A stretch of 64,000 nt of DNA, taken from NCBI GenBank assembly GCA_963714995.1, contig CAVQQP010000003.1, positions 100,032-164,031 on the forward strand, given 5' to 3'. The translations under genes were made by a program, and so were the position numbers. Origin of the DNA: Prado023 sp963714995 (GTDB lineage: Bacteria > Actinomycetota > Actinomycetes > S36-B12 > CAIYMF01). Shown one piece after another: positions 56,484 through 64,000 of this stretch. Every line of letters starts with the position of its first letter. Position 1 is the stretch's first letter. The notes beneath the pieces are model-generated. The model saw only the letters and a program-made list of their open reading frames with translations. It was not told the DNA's origin and made no database searches.

Positions 56484-57611
56484 ATGATCTGCCACGAGTC
56501 GCGGCTGCCGATCGCCCGTCCGGCGTCGGAGGTCTTCGATTTCGTCTCCGATATGACCAACGCGCCGCGGTGGCAGACTGGCCTGCGTGAGGTCCGTCGC
56601 CTGACCCCCGGGCCGTTGCGGGTCGGCACCGAGCACGAGTTCGTGCGCCGTTTCGCCGGGCGTGAGGTCGCCTCCCGCAACCGGTTCGTCGACTTCGACC
56701 CGGGCCGGTTCGTGGCCTTCGAGTTCCCCCAGGGCTCGATCACCGGCCGGGGTTCCTACCGGGTGGCGGCCGATGGGCACGGCGGCTGCTTGCTGACCAG
56801 CCGTGTCGAACTCAACGTCACAGGGGTGATGCGGCTGGTGCAACCCCTGCTGGCACGGGTCCTGCGCCGCGACGTCCACCGCGACAACGAGGCACTCAGG
56901 GCGCTGCTCGAGGGAGCACCGGCCCCGATCGAGCCCATGCCGCCGAACTCAGTCGACGCCGCGCGTCGGGTGACCCGGTGGGCGGCCTGGGTCGCCGGCG
57001 CCACCGGCTGCGCAGCCAACGTCCTGCTCGCGGGCTTCTACGCCGGACGAGCGTCCACCCTCGGCGTGGGGGACGCCGCCAAGTGGGCCGGTCCCGCGAA
57101 CGACGTGGTGGGCGCGGTGTCGACCGCTGCGATGGTGCCGATGGCCCTCGGCCTGCTCGCCCACCTGGGCCGGCCGCGGGGCCTGGAGGTGGTCACCTGG
57201 GCCGCTGTCGGCGCGATGGTCGCCCTCAGCTCGTCCTCGGTCCTGCTGCTGCGCGGCTTCATCCCCTTCGCCGCTCAGGCTGCCGCCGCCGTACCGGCCG
57301 TCGCGGTCATCTTCGGCTGGCTGCTGCTCGTCGGACGAGCAGGACGCGCAACGCGACGCCTGCCCGCCTCGCTGAGCACCGCCGCGATCACCATCGGCAC
57401 CGGGCTGCTCACCGCCTTCCCCCTCCTGGGCGCAGCAGCCCTGCTCCCCACCGGATCGCCCGGCCAGCCACTCCTCGGCGGGATCGGACTCGCCCTCGGT
57501 GTCGCCGCGTTCGTGGCCTACCCCATCTGGCTGCTCCGACTCGCCAGGTCTTTGCACGACACCCCCGCCGGCATCGAGCCGACTGCGCACCACGCACCAC
57601 AACCGGCCTAG
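56484..57611 (+). CDS. SRPBCC domain fused to a multi-span membrane domain
   Basis: Protein of 375 aa. Residues 1-145 form a START/SRPBCC lipid-binding-like domain (ICHESRLPIARPASEVFDFV, PLRVGTEHEFVRRFAGREVA, GCLLTSRVELNVTGVMRLVQ); residues 160-360 have about six helices (VAGATGCAANVLLAGFYAGR, AVPAVAVIFGWLLLVGR, IGLALGVAAFVAYPIWLLRL). Fusion of these two parts is uncommon. ATG 56484 after AAAGGTGAG, 4 bp behind the pseudo-hydrolase. The pair may handle a hydrophobic ligand sensed by the divergent TetR; this is inference. Confidence 0.82.
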   Translation: MICHESRLPIARPASEVFDFVSDMTNAPRWQTGLREVRRLTPGPLRVGTEHEFVRRFAGREVASRNRFVDFDPGRFVAFEFPQGSITGRGSYRVAADGHGGCLLTSRVELNVTGVMRLVQPLLARVLRRDVHRDNEALRALLEGAPAPIEPMPPNSVDAARRVTRWAAWVAGATGCAANVLLAGFYAGRASTLGVGDAAKWAGPANDVVGAVSTAAMVPMALGLLAHLGRPRGLEVVTWAAVGAMVALSSSSVLLLRGFIPFAAQAAAAVPAVAVIFGWLLLVGRAGRATRRLPASLSTAAITIGTGLLTAFPLLGAAALLPTGSPGQPLLGGIGLALGVAAFVAYPIWLLRLARSLHDTPAGIEPTAHHAPQPA

Positions 57612-57906
57612 ACCCGCCCGGTGCTCACGGATGCCACGGCGGGTCGTGGGGGAACTCGCTGACTGGGTCGGTAACCCGACCGAGAGACTGCAGGCCATGC
57701 GGGACAGCATCGAAGCGCTGAAGCGTCCGGGAGCGGCGCAGATCGAGGACTGACCCACCCTGCAACGCAGCTTCCTGGTCCGCACCCGCCAGGGTGCGCT
57801 GAGGGAGGACACGAAACGGATGTTCCCGGTCATTCTGTGCGCCATCGCAGACCTCGAAGAGAAGGCCCCTGACCAGTATCCGTGCAGGTCAGAGGCTGTT
57901 TTCGCG
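57612..57906. other. Short unrecognised frames before the tRNA scar
   Basis: A 40-codon frame (57631-57753; RVVGELADWVGNPTERLQAM, then RDSIEALKRPG) looks protein-like but has no ribosome-binding site and matches nothing I recognise. The rest of the stretch holds no visible gene. Confidence 0.3.
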
Positions 57907-57951
57907 TGGAGCGGGTGACCGGGATCGAACCGGCATGGCCAGCTTGGAAGG
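57907..57951 (-). tRNA. 3' half of tRNA-Gly(UCC), probable att site
   Basis: On the minus strand the segment reads from the anticodon loop (CTTCCAA, anticodon TCC for glycine) through GCTGG, a short variable loop, the T-arm around GTTCGATCC, acceptor strand CACCCGC, discriminator T and CCA. The sequence before the anticodon (57952 upwards) does not pair or resemble a tRNA-Gly 5' half, so the gene is cut in its anticodon loop. This is the usual scar of tyrosine-recombinase integration, where the displaced 3' end remains at the far side of the element. Confidence 0.75.
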
Positions 57952-58032
57952 TATGTGACATGTGGTGGGGGTCTTGCACCCCAGCGACAGGGGCTGGCCC
58001 CGCTATTGGCGGTCGCTTCTGTGCGGCGTACG

Positions 58033-58048
58033 ATAGCGATAACGCTAT
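58033..58048 (+). promoter_or_regulatory. Inverted repeat operator of the XRE gene
   Basis: ATAGCG (58033-58038) and CGCTAT (58043-58048) flank ATAA, 12 bp before the ATG at 58061. Position over the likely transcription start suggests autoregulation by the XRE protein. Confidence 0.6.
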
Positions 58049-58060
58049 GGGAGGCTGGGG

Positions 58061-58630
58061 ATGAGTGGTCAAGTGTTGTTGCGCAGTGCGCGGTGGCGTG
58101 GCGGGCTGTCGCAGCGTGAGTTGGCCCTGCGGGCGGGGGATCATCAGCCGACGATCGCCGCGATCGAGGCAGGTCGTCGCGACGTCCGGGTGGGGCACCT
58201 GGAGCGGCTCGTGGCGCGTGCCGGATGCCGGCTGTCGCTGATTCCCACGACGTCGGCACCGGTTGCCGAGGCTGCCGCGGGGATCGCGGAGATGCTTGCC
58301 GGTGGCGATCGGGACACTGCGTGGCGGGCCTTCATCCAGGTCAACGACGATCTGGCTGCGGCCCCGGCGGACGTGCGGGTTGCTCTGTGCGTGTGCGAGC
58401 CGACGCCGACCGGGGATCCACGATTCGACGCCGCTTTGGCTGCGCTGGTCGCCCACCACCTCAGCGGTGCCGGGCTGCCGGTGCCCGCGTGGGTAGATGA
58501 CTCTTCCCGGTTGTTGACCGAGCCGTGGTACCCAGACGTGTTCGGTCCCCGCGGGCCGGACCTGGACGTTCCCGCGGCGTTCGCTCGCCATGGGGTGCTG
58601 ATCGTCGCCTCTGAGTTGGAAAGCGTCTGA
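58061..58630 (+). CDS. XRE-family helix-turn-helix regulator
   Basis: Protein of 189 aa. Residues 5-60 are an XRE HTH (WRGGLSQRELALRAGDHQPT, IAAIEAGRRDVRVGHLERLV); the C-terminal part is Ala-rich and ends VPAAFARHGVLIVASELESV. Similar HTH proteins stand before nucleotidyltransferase-like toxins in toxin-antitoxin pairs, but no partner follows here. ATG 58061 after GGGAGG. It is the first gene inside the element next to the tRNA scar. Confidence 0.85.
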   Translation: MSGQVLLRSARWRGGLSQRELALRAGDHQPTIAAIEAGRRDVRVGHLERLVARAGCRLSLIPTTSAPVAEAAAGIAEMLAGGDRDTAWRAFIQVNDDLAAAPADVRVALCVCEPTPTGDPRFDAALAALVAHHLSGAGLPVPAWVDDSSRLLTEPWYPDVFGPRGPDLDVPAAFARHGVLIVASELESV

Positions 58631-58789
58631 GGCGACTGACGCTCGGGGACAGGTCGGCGACATGAGTCAAACCGCTCATTATGGGGCAGCGTCACAGCGG
58701 CAGCCCAGAGGGACCCAGGATCGAACGGGTGGCCTTGGCCGGCAGTGTCTGCGTTCGGTCACCGCCCACGCCGAGGACTTGGCCGACGG

Positions 58790-59235
58790 TCATTCGTCGG
58801 GCTTGGCGAACTCGATCGAGTCGAAGACGGCGCGTGCTTCTTTCCTCAGCGCCGGATTGATCGACTCGTCGTCTTGGTACAGCGCGATCACGGCGCGCTC
58901 GCCGTTCAGGTCGACCGCTCGGTAGGTTTCGCGCTCGCCCACAGTTACGTAGCCCGTTCCGTTGCAGTCCTGCGCGGAATCCGAGTAGATGCACAACTTG
59001 TCGTCGTCGCATGTTGCGACCGGGGTGTGACTGTTGACGCCTGCGCCGCCATCGCATCGACGAACGCCTCAGCCGTCGGATCGATCTGGACGAGCGCGCC
59101 CTCCCAGGCGCACGCGTCCGTCGGCACATAGGCGACGGGGTAGAAGAACAGGGCGACATTCCGTGAATTGAGGAGATCCGGGTCGTCCTTGCCCAGGCTC
59201 GCGCCGTCGAAGGTCTCCCAGCCGTCCGGGACGGT
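58790..59235 (-). pseudogene. 3' part of an unknown secreted-type protein with a frame break
   Basis: Two frames join: TVPDGWETFDGASLGKDDPD, LLNSRNVALFFYPVAYVPT (up to about 59040), then PVATCDDDKLCIYSDSAQDC and NGERAVIALYQDDESINPAL in another frame (stop at 58790). One base is missing near 59020. There is no start codon or signal sequence; the 5' part is replaced at about 59235 by unrelated DNA. The family is unknown to me. Confidence 0.5.
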
Positions 59236-59239
59236 GATG

Positions 59240-59350
59240 GGGGAGGGCGACCCCGCCGACTTCGTCGTGTTCGACGCCGACCCGTTGGCGGACCTGAGTG
59301 TGCTGTACCGGCCTGCGCGGGTGGTGCTGCGGGGCACGGTGGTGGCCTGA
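59240..59350 (+). pseudogene. 3' stump of an amidohydrolase
   Basis: The frame GEGDPADFVVFDADPLADLS, VLYRPARVVLRGTVVA and stop at 59350 is the standard last strand set of metal-dependent amidohydrolases (DPADFVVxDxDPL...RVVLRGxVVA). Nothing of the metal-binding barrel is present. It faces the preceding stump, so two gene ends meet here. Confidence 0.6.
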
Positions 59351-59391
59351 GTCTCGGCGTCCACAGCGGGTCGCTGCGGCCGATCGGGGAG

Positions 59392-60082
59392 CTACATGTC
59401 CCGATAGCGCTCGGCGCGCGCGGCGGCCTCCGCGAGAGCGTCGATCGTTGCCTGACCGGGGCCAGCTCCCCAGTTCGTGGGGTCGGCTGCGTAGGGAGTT
59501 CCGTAGGCGGCTGTGTCCCGCTGGGTCCGCCACCCCTCGGACAGCGGGCCCAGGTCGAGCGTGTCGTACCCGATCGAATCGAGCAGCGCGCGCGACCGTG
59601 CTCTTGGCGGTTTCGTCATCCACGGCGATGGCAAGGGCGCTGCGGTCCACGCTCCCGGCAGGACGCGCCAGCGCGGCGAGGTGGGCGTAGTGGATGTTGT
59701 TGAACGCCTTGACGACGTGCGACTCGGGCAGGTGCGCCTGGAGCAGCTCGGAGGTGGTCGTGGTCTCGTCGTCGAGCTCAGCGATCCGGCCGTCGCGTGC
59801 GGGGTAGTAGTTCATGGTGTCGATGACGACCTTGCCGCGCAGGGCGTCGGCCGGGACTTCGCGGAAGTTGCGCAGCGGGATCGTCACCACGACCACGTCG
59901 CCGGCCGTGGCGGCCTCGTGAGGCGTCGCCGCGCGGGCATGCGGCCCGAGCTCGGTCACGAGGTCCGCCAGAGTCTCTGGTCCGCGGCTGTTGCTGAGCA
60001 CCACGTCGTGCCCTGCCTTGACCGCGAGCCGCGCGATGGTGCTGCCGATGTTGCCGCTTCCGATGAATCCCCAGGTCGTCAC
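59392..60082 (-). pseudogene. NADPH-F420 reductase-like (NAD-binding) protein with one +1 frameshift
   Basis: GTG 60082 starts TTWGFIGSGNIGSTIARLAV (Rossmann GxGxxG), DVVVVTIPLRNFREVPADAL, GKVVIDTMNYYPARDGRI and AFNNIHYAHLAALARPAGS, typical for NADPH-dependent F420 reductase-like/YrrQ proteins. Near 59605 an extra base in a GCGCGC run shifts the frame; it continues RALLDSIGYDTLDLGPLSEG and ends ALAEAAARAERYRDM at 59392. Deleting one base gives a normal 229-aa protein. Confidence 0.78.
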
Positions 60083-60117
60083 GACAGGGTCAACGTCCTC
60101 AGGGCAGGAGGACATTC

Positions 60118-61038
60118 CTACCCGTAGGCGACCAGGACGGAGCCCGCGCTGCTCGTGGCCCTGATGCGTCGGTCGGACAAGGGGTCGGTCCTGACGTTTA
60201 CCGTGACGGAGCCAGCCGACGAGTCGGCCTCGACGTCGTAGGCCACGCCTGCGACGTCGGGGACCAGGACCTTCACGCTGCCCGCCGAGCTGCTCGCATC
60301 AACGGCGGTTGGGTCAGCGTCGCCGGACCAGGTCAGGGACACCGATCCGGCGCTCGTGTCGGCTGTGACGCTCCTCGACGTGAGCCCGGTGGCGGAGATG
60401 CTGCCGGCGCTGCTGCCCAGGTCGAGATCGGAGCTCAGCCCTTCCGCCTTGACGCTGCCCGCCGAGCTGCGAGCCTCGACCCGTCCATCCGGGGGGACCT
60501 GCACGACGAGGGTCACACTCGTCATGAAGCCGAGGGCGGGGCATTCGACCTCGACGGCGACGACGTCACCGTCCAGACGACTGGTCACGGTGGGAGTTCG
60601 CCACGAGTACCTGACCTTCGCGTCCGTGGTGACGACCCCCGCCGGTCCCTCTTGGAGCGCGATCGGCCCGCACTCGTTGTCGACCCTCACATCGGGGGTG
60701 GTCGACTCCGTGGTCAGCTGCAGGTCCTGTGTGCCCCGGTTCGCCAGCGAGACAGCCGCAACCGCGCCCCAGATCAGCCCGATCGCGACGAGGGCGAGGA
60801 CGATGAGCAGGATCGCGCGTCCCGGGCCCCGGCTGCCTCGTGTCGGTGGGGGGCCAGCCGCTGGGGTCGTGTATCCGGCCGCGGGTGGGTGACCCCAGGT
60901 CGAGTCGGCTTCCTGCACCCAGAACTGCCAGCCCGTGGGGGCAGGGGGCCAGGATGGGTCCGGTGCCCACCCCTCTGGTGGCGACCATCCTGGCGGCGGT
61001 GGGGGCCAGGTGGGGGGAGGGTTGTAGCGCCACGACAT
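60118..61038 (-). CDS. DUF2510-like Pro-rich membrane protein with DUF4097-type repeats
   Basis: Protein of 306 aa. The first 70 residues are Pro/Trp-rich (SWRYNPPPTWPPPPPGWSPP), one helix lies at about 73-95 (AILLIVLALVAIGLIWGAVA), and the outer part has a short beta-solenoid whose turns repeat SSAGSV/I six times (EARSSAGSVKAEG, LGSSAGSISATG, ADTSAGSVSLTW, ASSSAGSVKVLV, ADSSAGSVTVNV, ATSSAGSVLVAYG). It belongs to the DUF4097-like group in structure. ATG 61038 after CAGGAGG. A cell-surface role is likely. Confidence 0.8.
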   Translation of the reverse strand: MSWRYNPPPTWPPPPPGWSPPEGWAPDPSWPPAPTGWQFWVQEADSTWGHPPAAGYTTPAAGPPPTRGSRGPGRAILLIVLALVAIGLIWGAVAAVSLANRGTQDLQLTTESTTPDVRVDNECGPIALQEGPAGVVTTDAKVRYSWRTPTVTSRLDGDVVAVEVECPALGFMTSVTLVVQVPPDGRVEARSSAGSVKAEGLSSDLDLGSSAGSISATGLTSRSVTADTSAGSVSLTWSGDADPTAVDASSSAGSVKVLVPDVAGVAYDVEADSSAGSVTVNVRTDPLSDRRIRATSSAGSVLVAYG

Positions 61039-61517
61039 GGGGGTCCACCTCCTGAAGTCGCAGGCCAGTGATCGCCAGCTGGCGACGTTGGTCCGCCGTT
61101 TCGACGGTAGACCTCGTGCGAGGGCGGGCGCTACGGCCCGAAGGTCCCAGGGGAGGGGGACTGCCGACGGCAAGGGGAGTCCAGACGGGTGGAGCTCAGG
61201 CGGCCCCGACCATCCGGCTCACGATCCAAGCGTGCGAGCCGGGCCCACGTACCCCTTTCCGCGTACCCCCCGGTCAGCGGCGGTGCGACATAGCGCCGCG
61301 AGACGCGCGCTGGTTGAGGCTCGATCGCGACCAATGGTGTCGGCGTCTGAGCAGCGCCCTCGGCTGAACCTACGGCGCGCACCGCGGGTGCGTCGCTCCT
61401 GGTTGTCGGTACGGCCGATCCTGCGCTGCGGCGATCTCTGCAGGCATCGGGTCTTGGGGCCCTTGATCGTCTTCGGGGTCCGCGCCCACGATGGTGGTGA
61501 ACCCTGAGGGGGTCATC
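61039..61517. other. Gene-free stretch between divergent genes
   Basis: No gene-like frame, RNA or repeat recognised in about 480 bp. GAGGGGG at its right end is the ribosome-binding site of the lipoprotein gene. Confidence 0.4.
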
Positions 61518-62519
61518 ATGCGGTGGATCTGGATCGCCCCAGCCCTCGCCGCAGCTGCGGTGGTCCTGGTGGTCGGATGCGCGGGAACTGGGGGCGAGTC
61601 GCCGGGGTCGGCCACGCCCAGCGTCACGGCGTCGGTCGGCAACGGCGCGCTCGTTGTCGAATGGGCAGACGGGTCGGGAGCCCAGCGCTACCCGATCGGC
61701 GCGGACGGCATGCTCGGGGCGCCGGCCGAGTTGTCGTGGGAGTCCGGTCCAGAGGCGCGGGCCACGCGGCTGTGGGACGCGGTGGGGCCGTGGGCGCTGA
61801 CCGCCACCTTCGAGCTGCCGACGACCGACGTCTCGGCGAACACGGCACTGCAGGTCCGCGATGTCGTCACTGGTGAGGTGCTCCACCGGCTCGACGTGAC
61901 CAACTGGTGCCTGAGCCGGGAGGCCCACTATCCCTGCGTGCTGCTCGACGAGGCTCGGATAGTGCGCACCACGCCGTTGTACGACGACGAGGAAGCCACC
62001 GTGATGATCAGCGCGATGGACACCGGCCGGACGTTGGCGGAGTTCGGGCCGTTCCCGGCGCTGGCTGACGTGCACCCCACTAGCTCGCCCGACGCCGTGG
62101 TCCTGGTCAGCACTGACTGGGCGAACATGCAGGACACCGTCCACGGGCCGGTGCCGGGCGTCGTCTTGTCGAGGCTGGACCTGAGCACCGGGGACACGGC
62201 GCTGATCGGTTCCCTGCCCACCAGCCAGCCGTGGCTGTGCGCCCTGGGGACCGACTCAGTCCTGGCCGTCGACGGCACGACCCTGCAGGTGCTCGGCCCG
62301 GCTGACGTCGCCCCGGTCGAGGTCCCCGAGCTTGCCGGCGACGGGCCGGGTGCAGTGGGCTGCTCAGCCGACGGCGGCTACCTGTACGTCCGGACCGACT
62401 GGGCCGCGGACCCCGACGCCGAACTCGTGATCGACGCCATCAATCTTCAAGACGGCTCCCGCAATCCGGCAGCGCTCACGCTGAAGACGCAGAAAGCCGC
62501 CGTCCGGATCACACGATAG
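61518..62519 (+). CDS. Hypothetical lipoprotein with beta-propeller-like domain
   Basis: Exported protein of 333 aa. MRWIWIAPALAAAAVVLVVG followed by Cys21 (VVGCAG) is a lipoprotein signal; a Ser/Thr/Gly spacer follows. The body alternates short strands (ATRLWDAVGPWALTATFELP, LQVRDVVTGEVLHRLDVTNW, GVVLSRLDLSTGDTALIGSL, LAVDGTTLQVLGPADVAPVE), like a seven-bladed WD/PQQ-type propeller without a clear repeat. Function unknown. ATG 61518 after GAGGGGG. Confidence 0.78.
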   Translation: MRWIWIAPALAAAAVVLVVGCAGTGGESPGSATPSVTASVGNGALVVEWADGSGAQRYPIGADGMLGAPAELSWESGPEARATRLWDAVGPWALTATFELPTTDVSANTALQVRDVVTGEVLHRLDVTNWCLSREAHYPCVLLDEARIVRTTPLYDDEEATVMISAMDTGRTLAEFGPFPALADVHPTSSPDAVVLVSTDWANMQDTVHGPVPGVVLSRLDLSTGDTALIGSLPTSQPWLCALGTDSVLAVDGTTLQVLGPADVAPVEVPELAGDGPGAVGCSADGGYLYVRTDWAADPDAELVIDAINLQDGSRNPAALTLKTQKAAVRITR

Positions 62520-62606
62520 GAGCTGGCACCGCGACCCGGCCATCTGGCGCGCCCGGCATCACGCGGTCCCAGGGAACAGCCGGGGTGAGCGAACATCCGG
62601 GCGGCT

Positions 62607-62885
62607 GGTGCTGCGCCCGGTCTCGGGCAACCCGATCGACCGCCGGGACGTGGACCGGATGGTCGCCCGGATCGCCAAGACCGCGCAGATCCCCCGGCAC
62701 ATCAGCCCGCACTCGCTGCGGCACGCCGCGATCACCAACGCCTTGGACGCCGGCGTCCCCTTGCGCGACGCGCAGATCCTCGCTCGCCACGCCGACCCGC
62801 GAACCACCGAGCACTACGACCGCGCCCGGCGCACCTGGACCGGCACGGCGTGCACTTCCTCACCGCCTACGTCGCCGGCGTCTGA
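62607..62885 (+). pseudogene. C-terminal stump of a tyrosine recombinase/integrase
   Basis: The frame holds the second half of the catalytic domain: ISPHSLRHAAITNALDAG (HxxR box), QILARHADPRTTEHYDRA (His and nucleophile Tyr). The N-terminal core-binding part and the first catalytic Arg are missing. After DRARR a one-base deletion near 62835 shifts the frame to LDRHGVHFLTAYVAGV, the normal end, stop at 62885. It is dead and could be the integrase of the element scarred at 57907. Confidence 0.8.
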
Positions 62886-63155
62886 CCGCACGGCCCGGCT
62901 CTTCCCCGAAGCGGGGGTGCGTCGTTTCCGCCCACTGTGACGCACGCGTCCGAGTTCGTGGGACCTTCTGCGACTAGGTTCACGGCATGACCTAGTCGCG
63001 TCGGCTGGAACACTCCGGCCAGGTCGGCTACTGACCGCTGACAACGCGGATGCCTCTGCTTCGCTGACTCAAGAGCCTCATGGGAAATCCCTGTCAGAGC
63101 CAGCGTGCCCGGGCCATTCTGCTCTGATGCGCTCCTCCCGGACGAGGGACGATTG

Positions 63156-63701
63156 ATGAGGAGGAGGTGGCGTCGAGTGTTTCCGTCGGTTAGGGGTGCA
63201 TCGGTCGTGGTGGGGGCAGTGGTTCTCGCCCTGGGCGCGTGTACGGGGTCTGGAGGCAGCGGCTCGGCGCCAAGCCCGACGGTCGCTGATTCCGAGCCTG
63301 CCACGGTCGTAGTGACGGTCGAATCCGTCAAGGATGCTCTCGGATGGCAGTTGGGGGCTGAACTCCGCACGTGGGATCCGACCGAACCCCATGCAAGCGA
63401 TGAGGTGAACCCCTGGGTCGGTGAGTTCGACCTCATCGTCGACGCCGACCCCTTCTCGGTGACCGAATCGATCCGGGACCGGAGCAAGGTCGAGGGCTCA
63501 ACCTCAACTGCGCTGGCGCCAGTTGCCGAGATCCCAGCCGGGACGTACACCCTCATCGTGTGGGCACGTCCCAACGCCAGCCAATCCGCTGCAAGGGCGT
63601 GCAAGACAGAAGTCGTGGTCCTGCCTGGCAAGACGGCGCAGGTCACTGTGACTGACATGCCGGGGGATGGCACCAACGTGCTGCCCTGCCCGACCATGTG
63701 A
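63156..63701 (+). CDS. Hypothetical lipoprotein
   Basis: Exported protein of 181 aa with signal MRRRWRRVFPSVRGASVVVG and lipobox ALGACTG (Cys about 29), Ser/Gly spacer and one beta-rich domain (TVVVTVESVKDALGWQLGAE, GEFDLIVDADPFSVTESIRD, TYTLIVWARPNASQSAARAC). It may be a small surface-binding domain. ATG 63156 after GAGGGACG. No relatives recognised. Confidence 0.7.
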   Translation: MRRRWRRVFPSVRGASVVVGAVVLALGACTGSGGSGSAPSPTVADSEPATVVVTVESVKDALGWQLGAELRTWDPTEPHASDEVNPWVGEFDLIVDADPFSVTESIRDRSKVEGSTSTALAPVAEIPAGTYTLIVWARPNASQSAARACKTEVVVLPGKTAQVTVTDMPGDGTNVLPCPTM

Positions 63702-64000
63702 AACACGCCACCGTGCGAGGCGCCGCCCCTTCTCCCACAAGGTGCGGGCGCGAATCGAACTCCGGTAGTGAACTGGGGCTCTGGGCATTCGCGGGCCAGG
63801 CCGCCCCGAGGGCGTTGTGCCCTTCCAATGCCGTCCCACGACAGTACATCGACGACGCCGCGACCAACTTGAAGATCTGCTGACGGCCACCAGCGTCCTC
63901 GGGCTGCGCATCGACGGCACACCCTCGCCTGACCTCGACCCTCCCCGCGCCGACTATTGCCGGCGCCTTTTGCTTCGAGAAGTGCCGCTGCCCCACACCG
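63702..64000. other. Gene-free right edge
   Basis: No supported gene. A short plus-strand frame (63698-63883) starts inside the previous stop region, has no ribosome-binding site and shows no family motif. Confidence 0.4.

Noticed and set aside
57882..58064. 60-aa plus-strand frame containing RVTGIEPAWPAWK
   Set aside because: This is the well-known false translation of a tRNA 3' end on the opposite strand; the DNA is the tRNA-Gly half.
63698..63883. 61-codon frame and a GAATCGAACTCC motif resembling a tRNA T-arm
   Set aside because: The supposed T-stem arms do not pair and no acceptor or anticodon arm is present.

Overview
The window is about 70% G+C and carries actinobacterial hallmarks: a furA-katG pair, Si-specific transhydrogenase, DUF2510 membrane proteins, a LuxR-type LAL regulator, many TetR/hydrolase pairs and genes that seem to start without a leader. 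It is a chromosomal segment of a high-GC Actinomycetota, perhaps a Micrococcales or Cellulomonas-like lineage; the exact genus cannot be read from the sequence. No rRNA, complete tRNA or CRISPR array is present.

Region 1 (1-8255) is a carbohydrate uptake and metabolism locus: a sugar ABC permease (cut by the left edge), its lipoprotein binding protein, a very large glycoside-active enzyme, an MsmK/UgpC-type ATPase and an aldose-epimerase-like protein. The same 12-bp operator GAGAGCGCTCTC stands in front of all four promoters, so one LacI-type repressor (not in the window) probably controls the whole set. Region 2 (8280-11034) is furA-katG. Region 3 (11130-24849) is a patchwork of small enzymes (VOC, alpha/beta hydrolase, methyltransferase, cupin, SnoaL-like, malic enzyme, GNAT, PPOX-like, DinB, DHFR-like) with two iron-box-like sites and a tandem pair of lipoproteins with a zinc-protease motif, one of them badly broken.

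Region 4 (24927-29525) has two operons built around ribbon-helix-helix proteins: SPFH plus RHH (followed by a Doc toxin stump) and RHH-DUF4097-ABC exporter. Region 5 (29610-46417) holds a methyltransferase, SthA transhydrogenase, a scramblase-like protein, a GH63/MGH-like glucosidase, a lipoprotein, PhzF, a DUF1254 protein, a hydrolase-TetR operon and a 1004-aa LAL regulator. Region 6 (47018-57611) contains an ABC-TetR operon, a cysteine-ended leader peptide ahead of a beta-carbonic anhydrase, fused gene stumps, a lipase/TetR divergon, an IS110 stump and a TetR/pseudo-hydrolase/SRPBCC-membrane cluster.

Region 7 (57907-64000) starts with the 3' half of a tRNA-Gly(UCC), which looks like an integration scar, followed by an XRE regulator, gene debris, DUF4097-like and lipoprotein genes and a truncated tyrosine recombinase. 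This is probably a decayed integrative element whose other end lies to the right of the window.

Several well-conserved genes are broken by one-base indels, mostly insertions. Either this stretch is decaying or the assembly carries residual indel errors; raw reads would decide.
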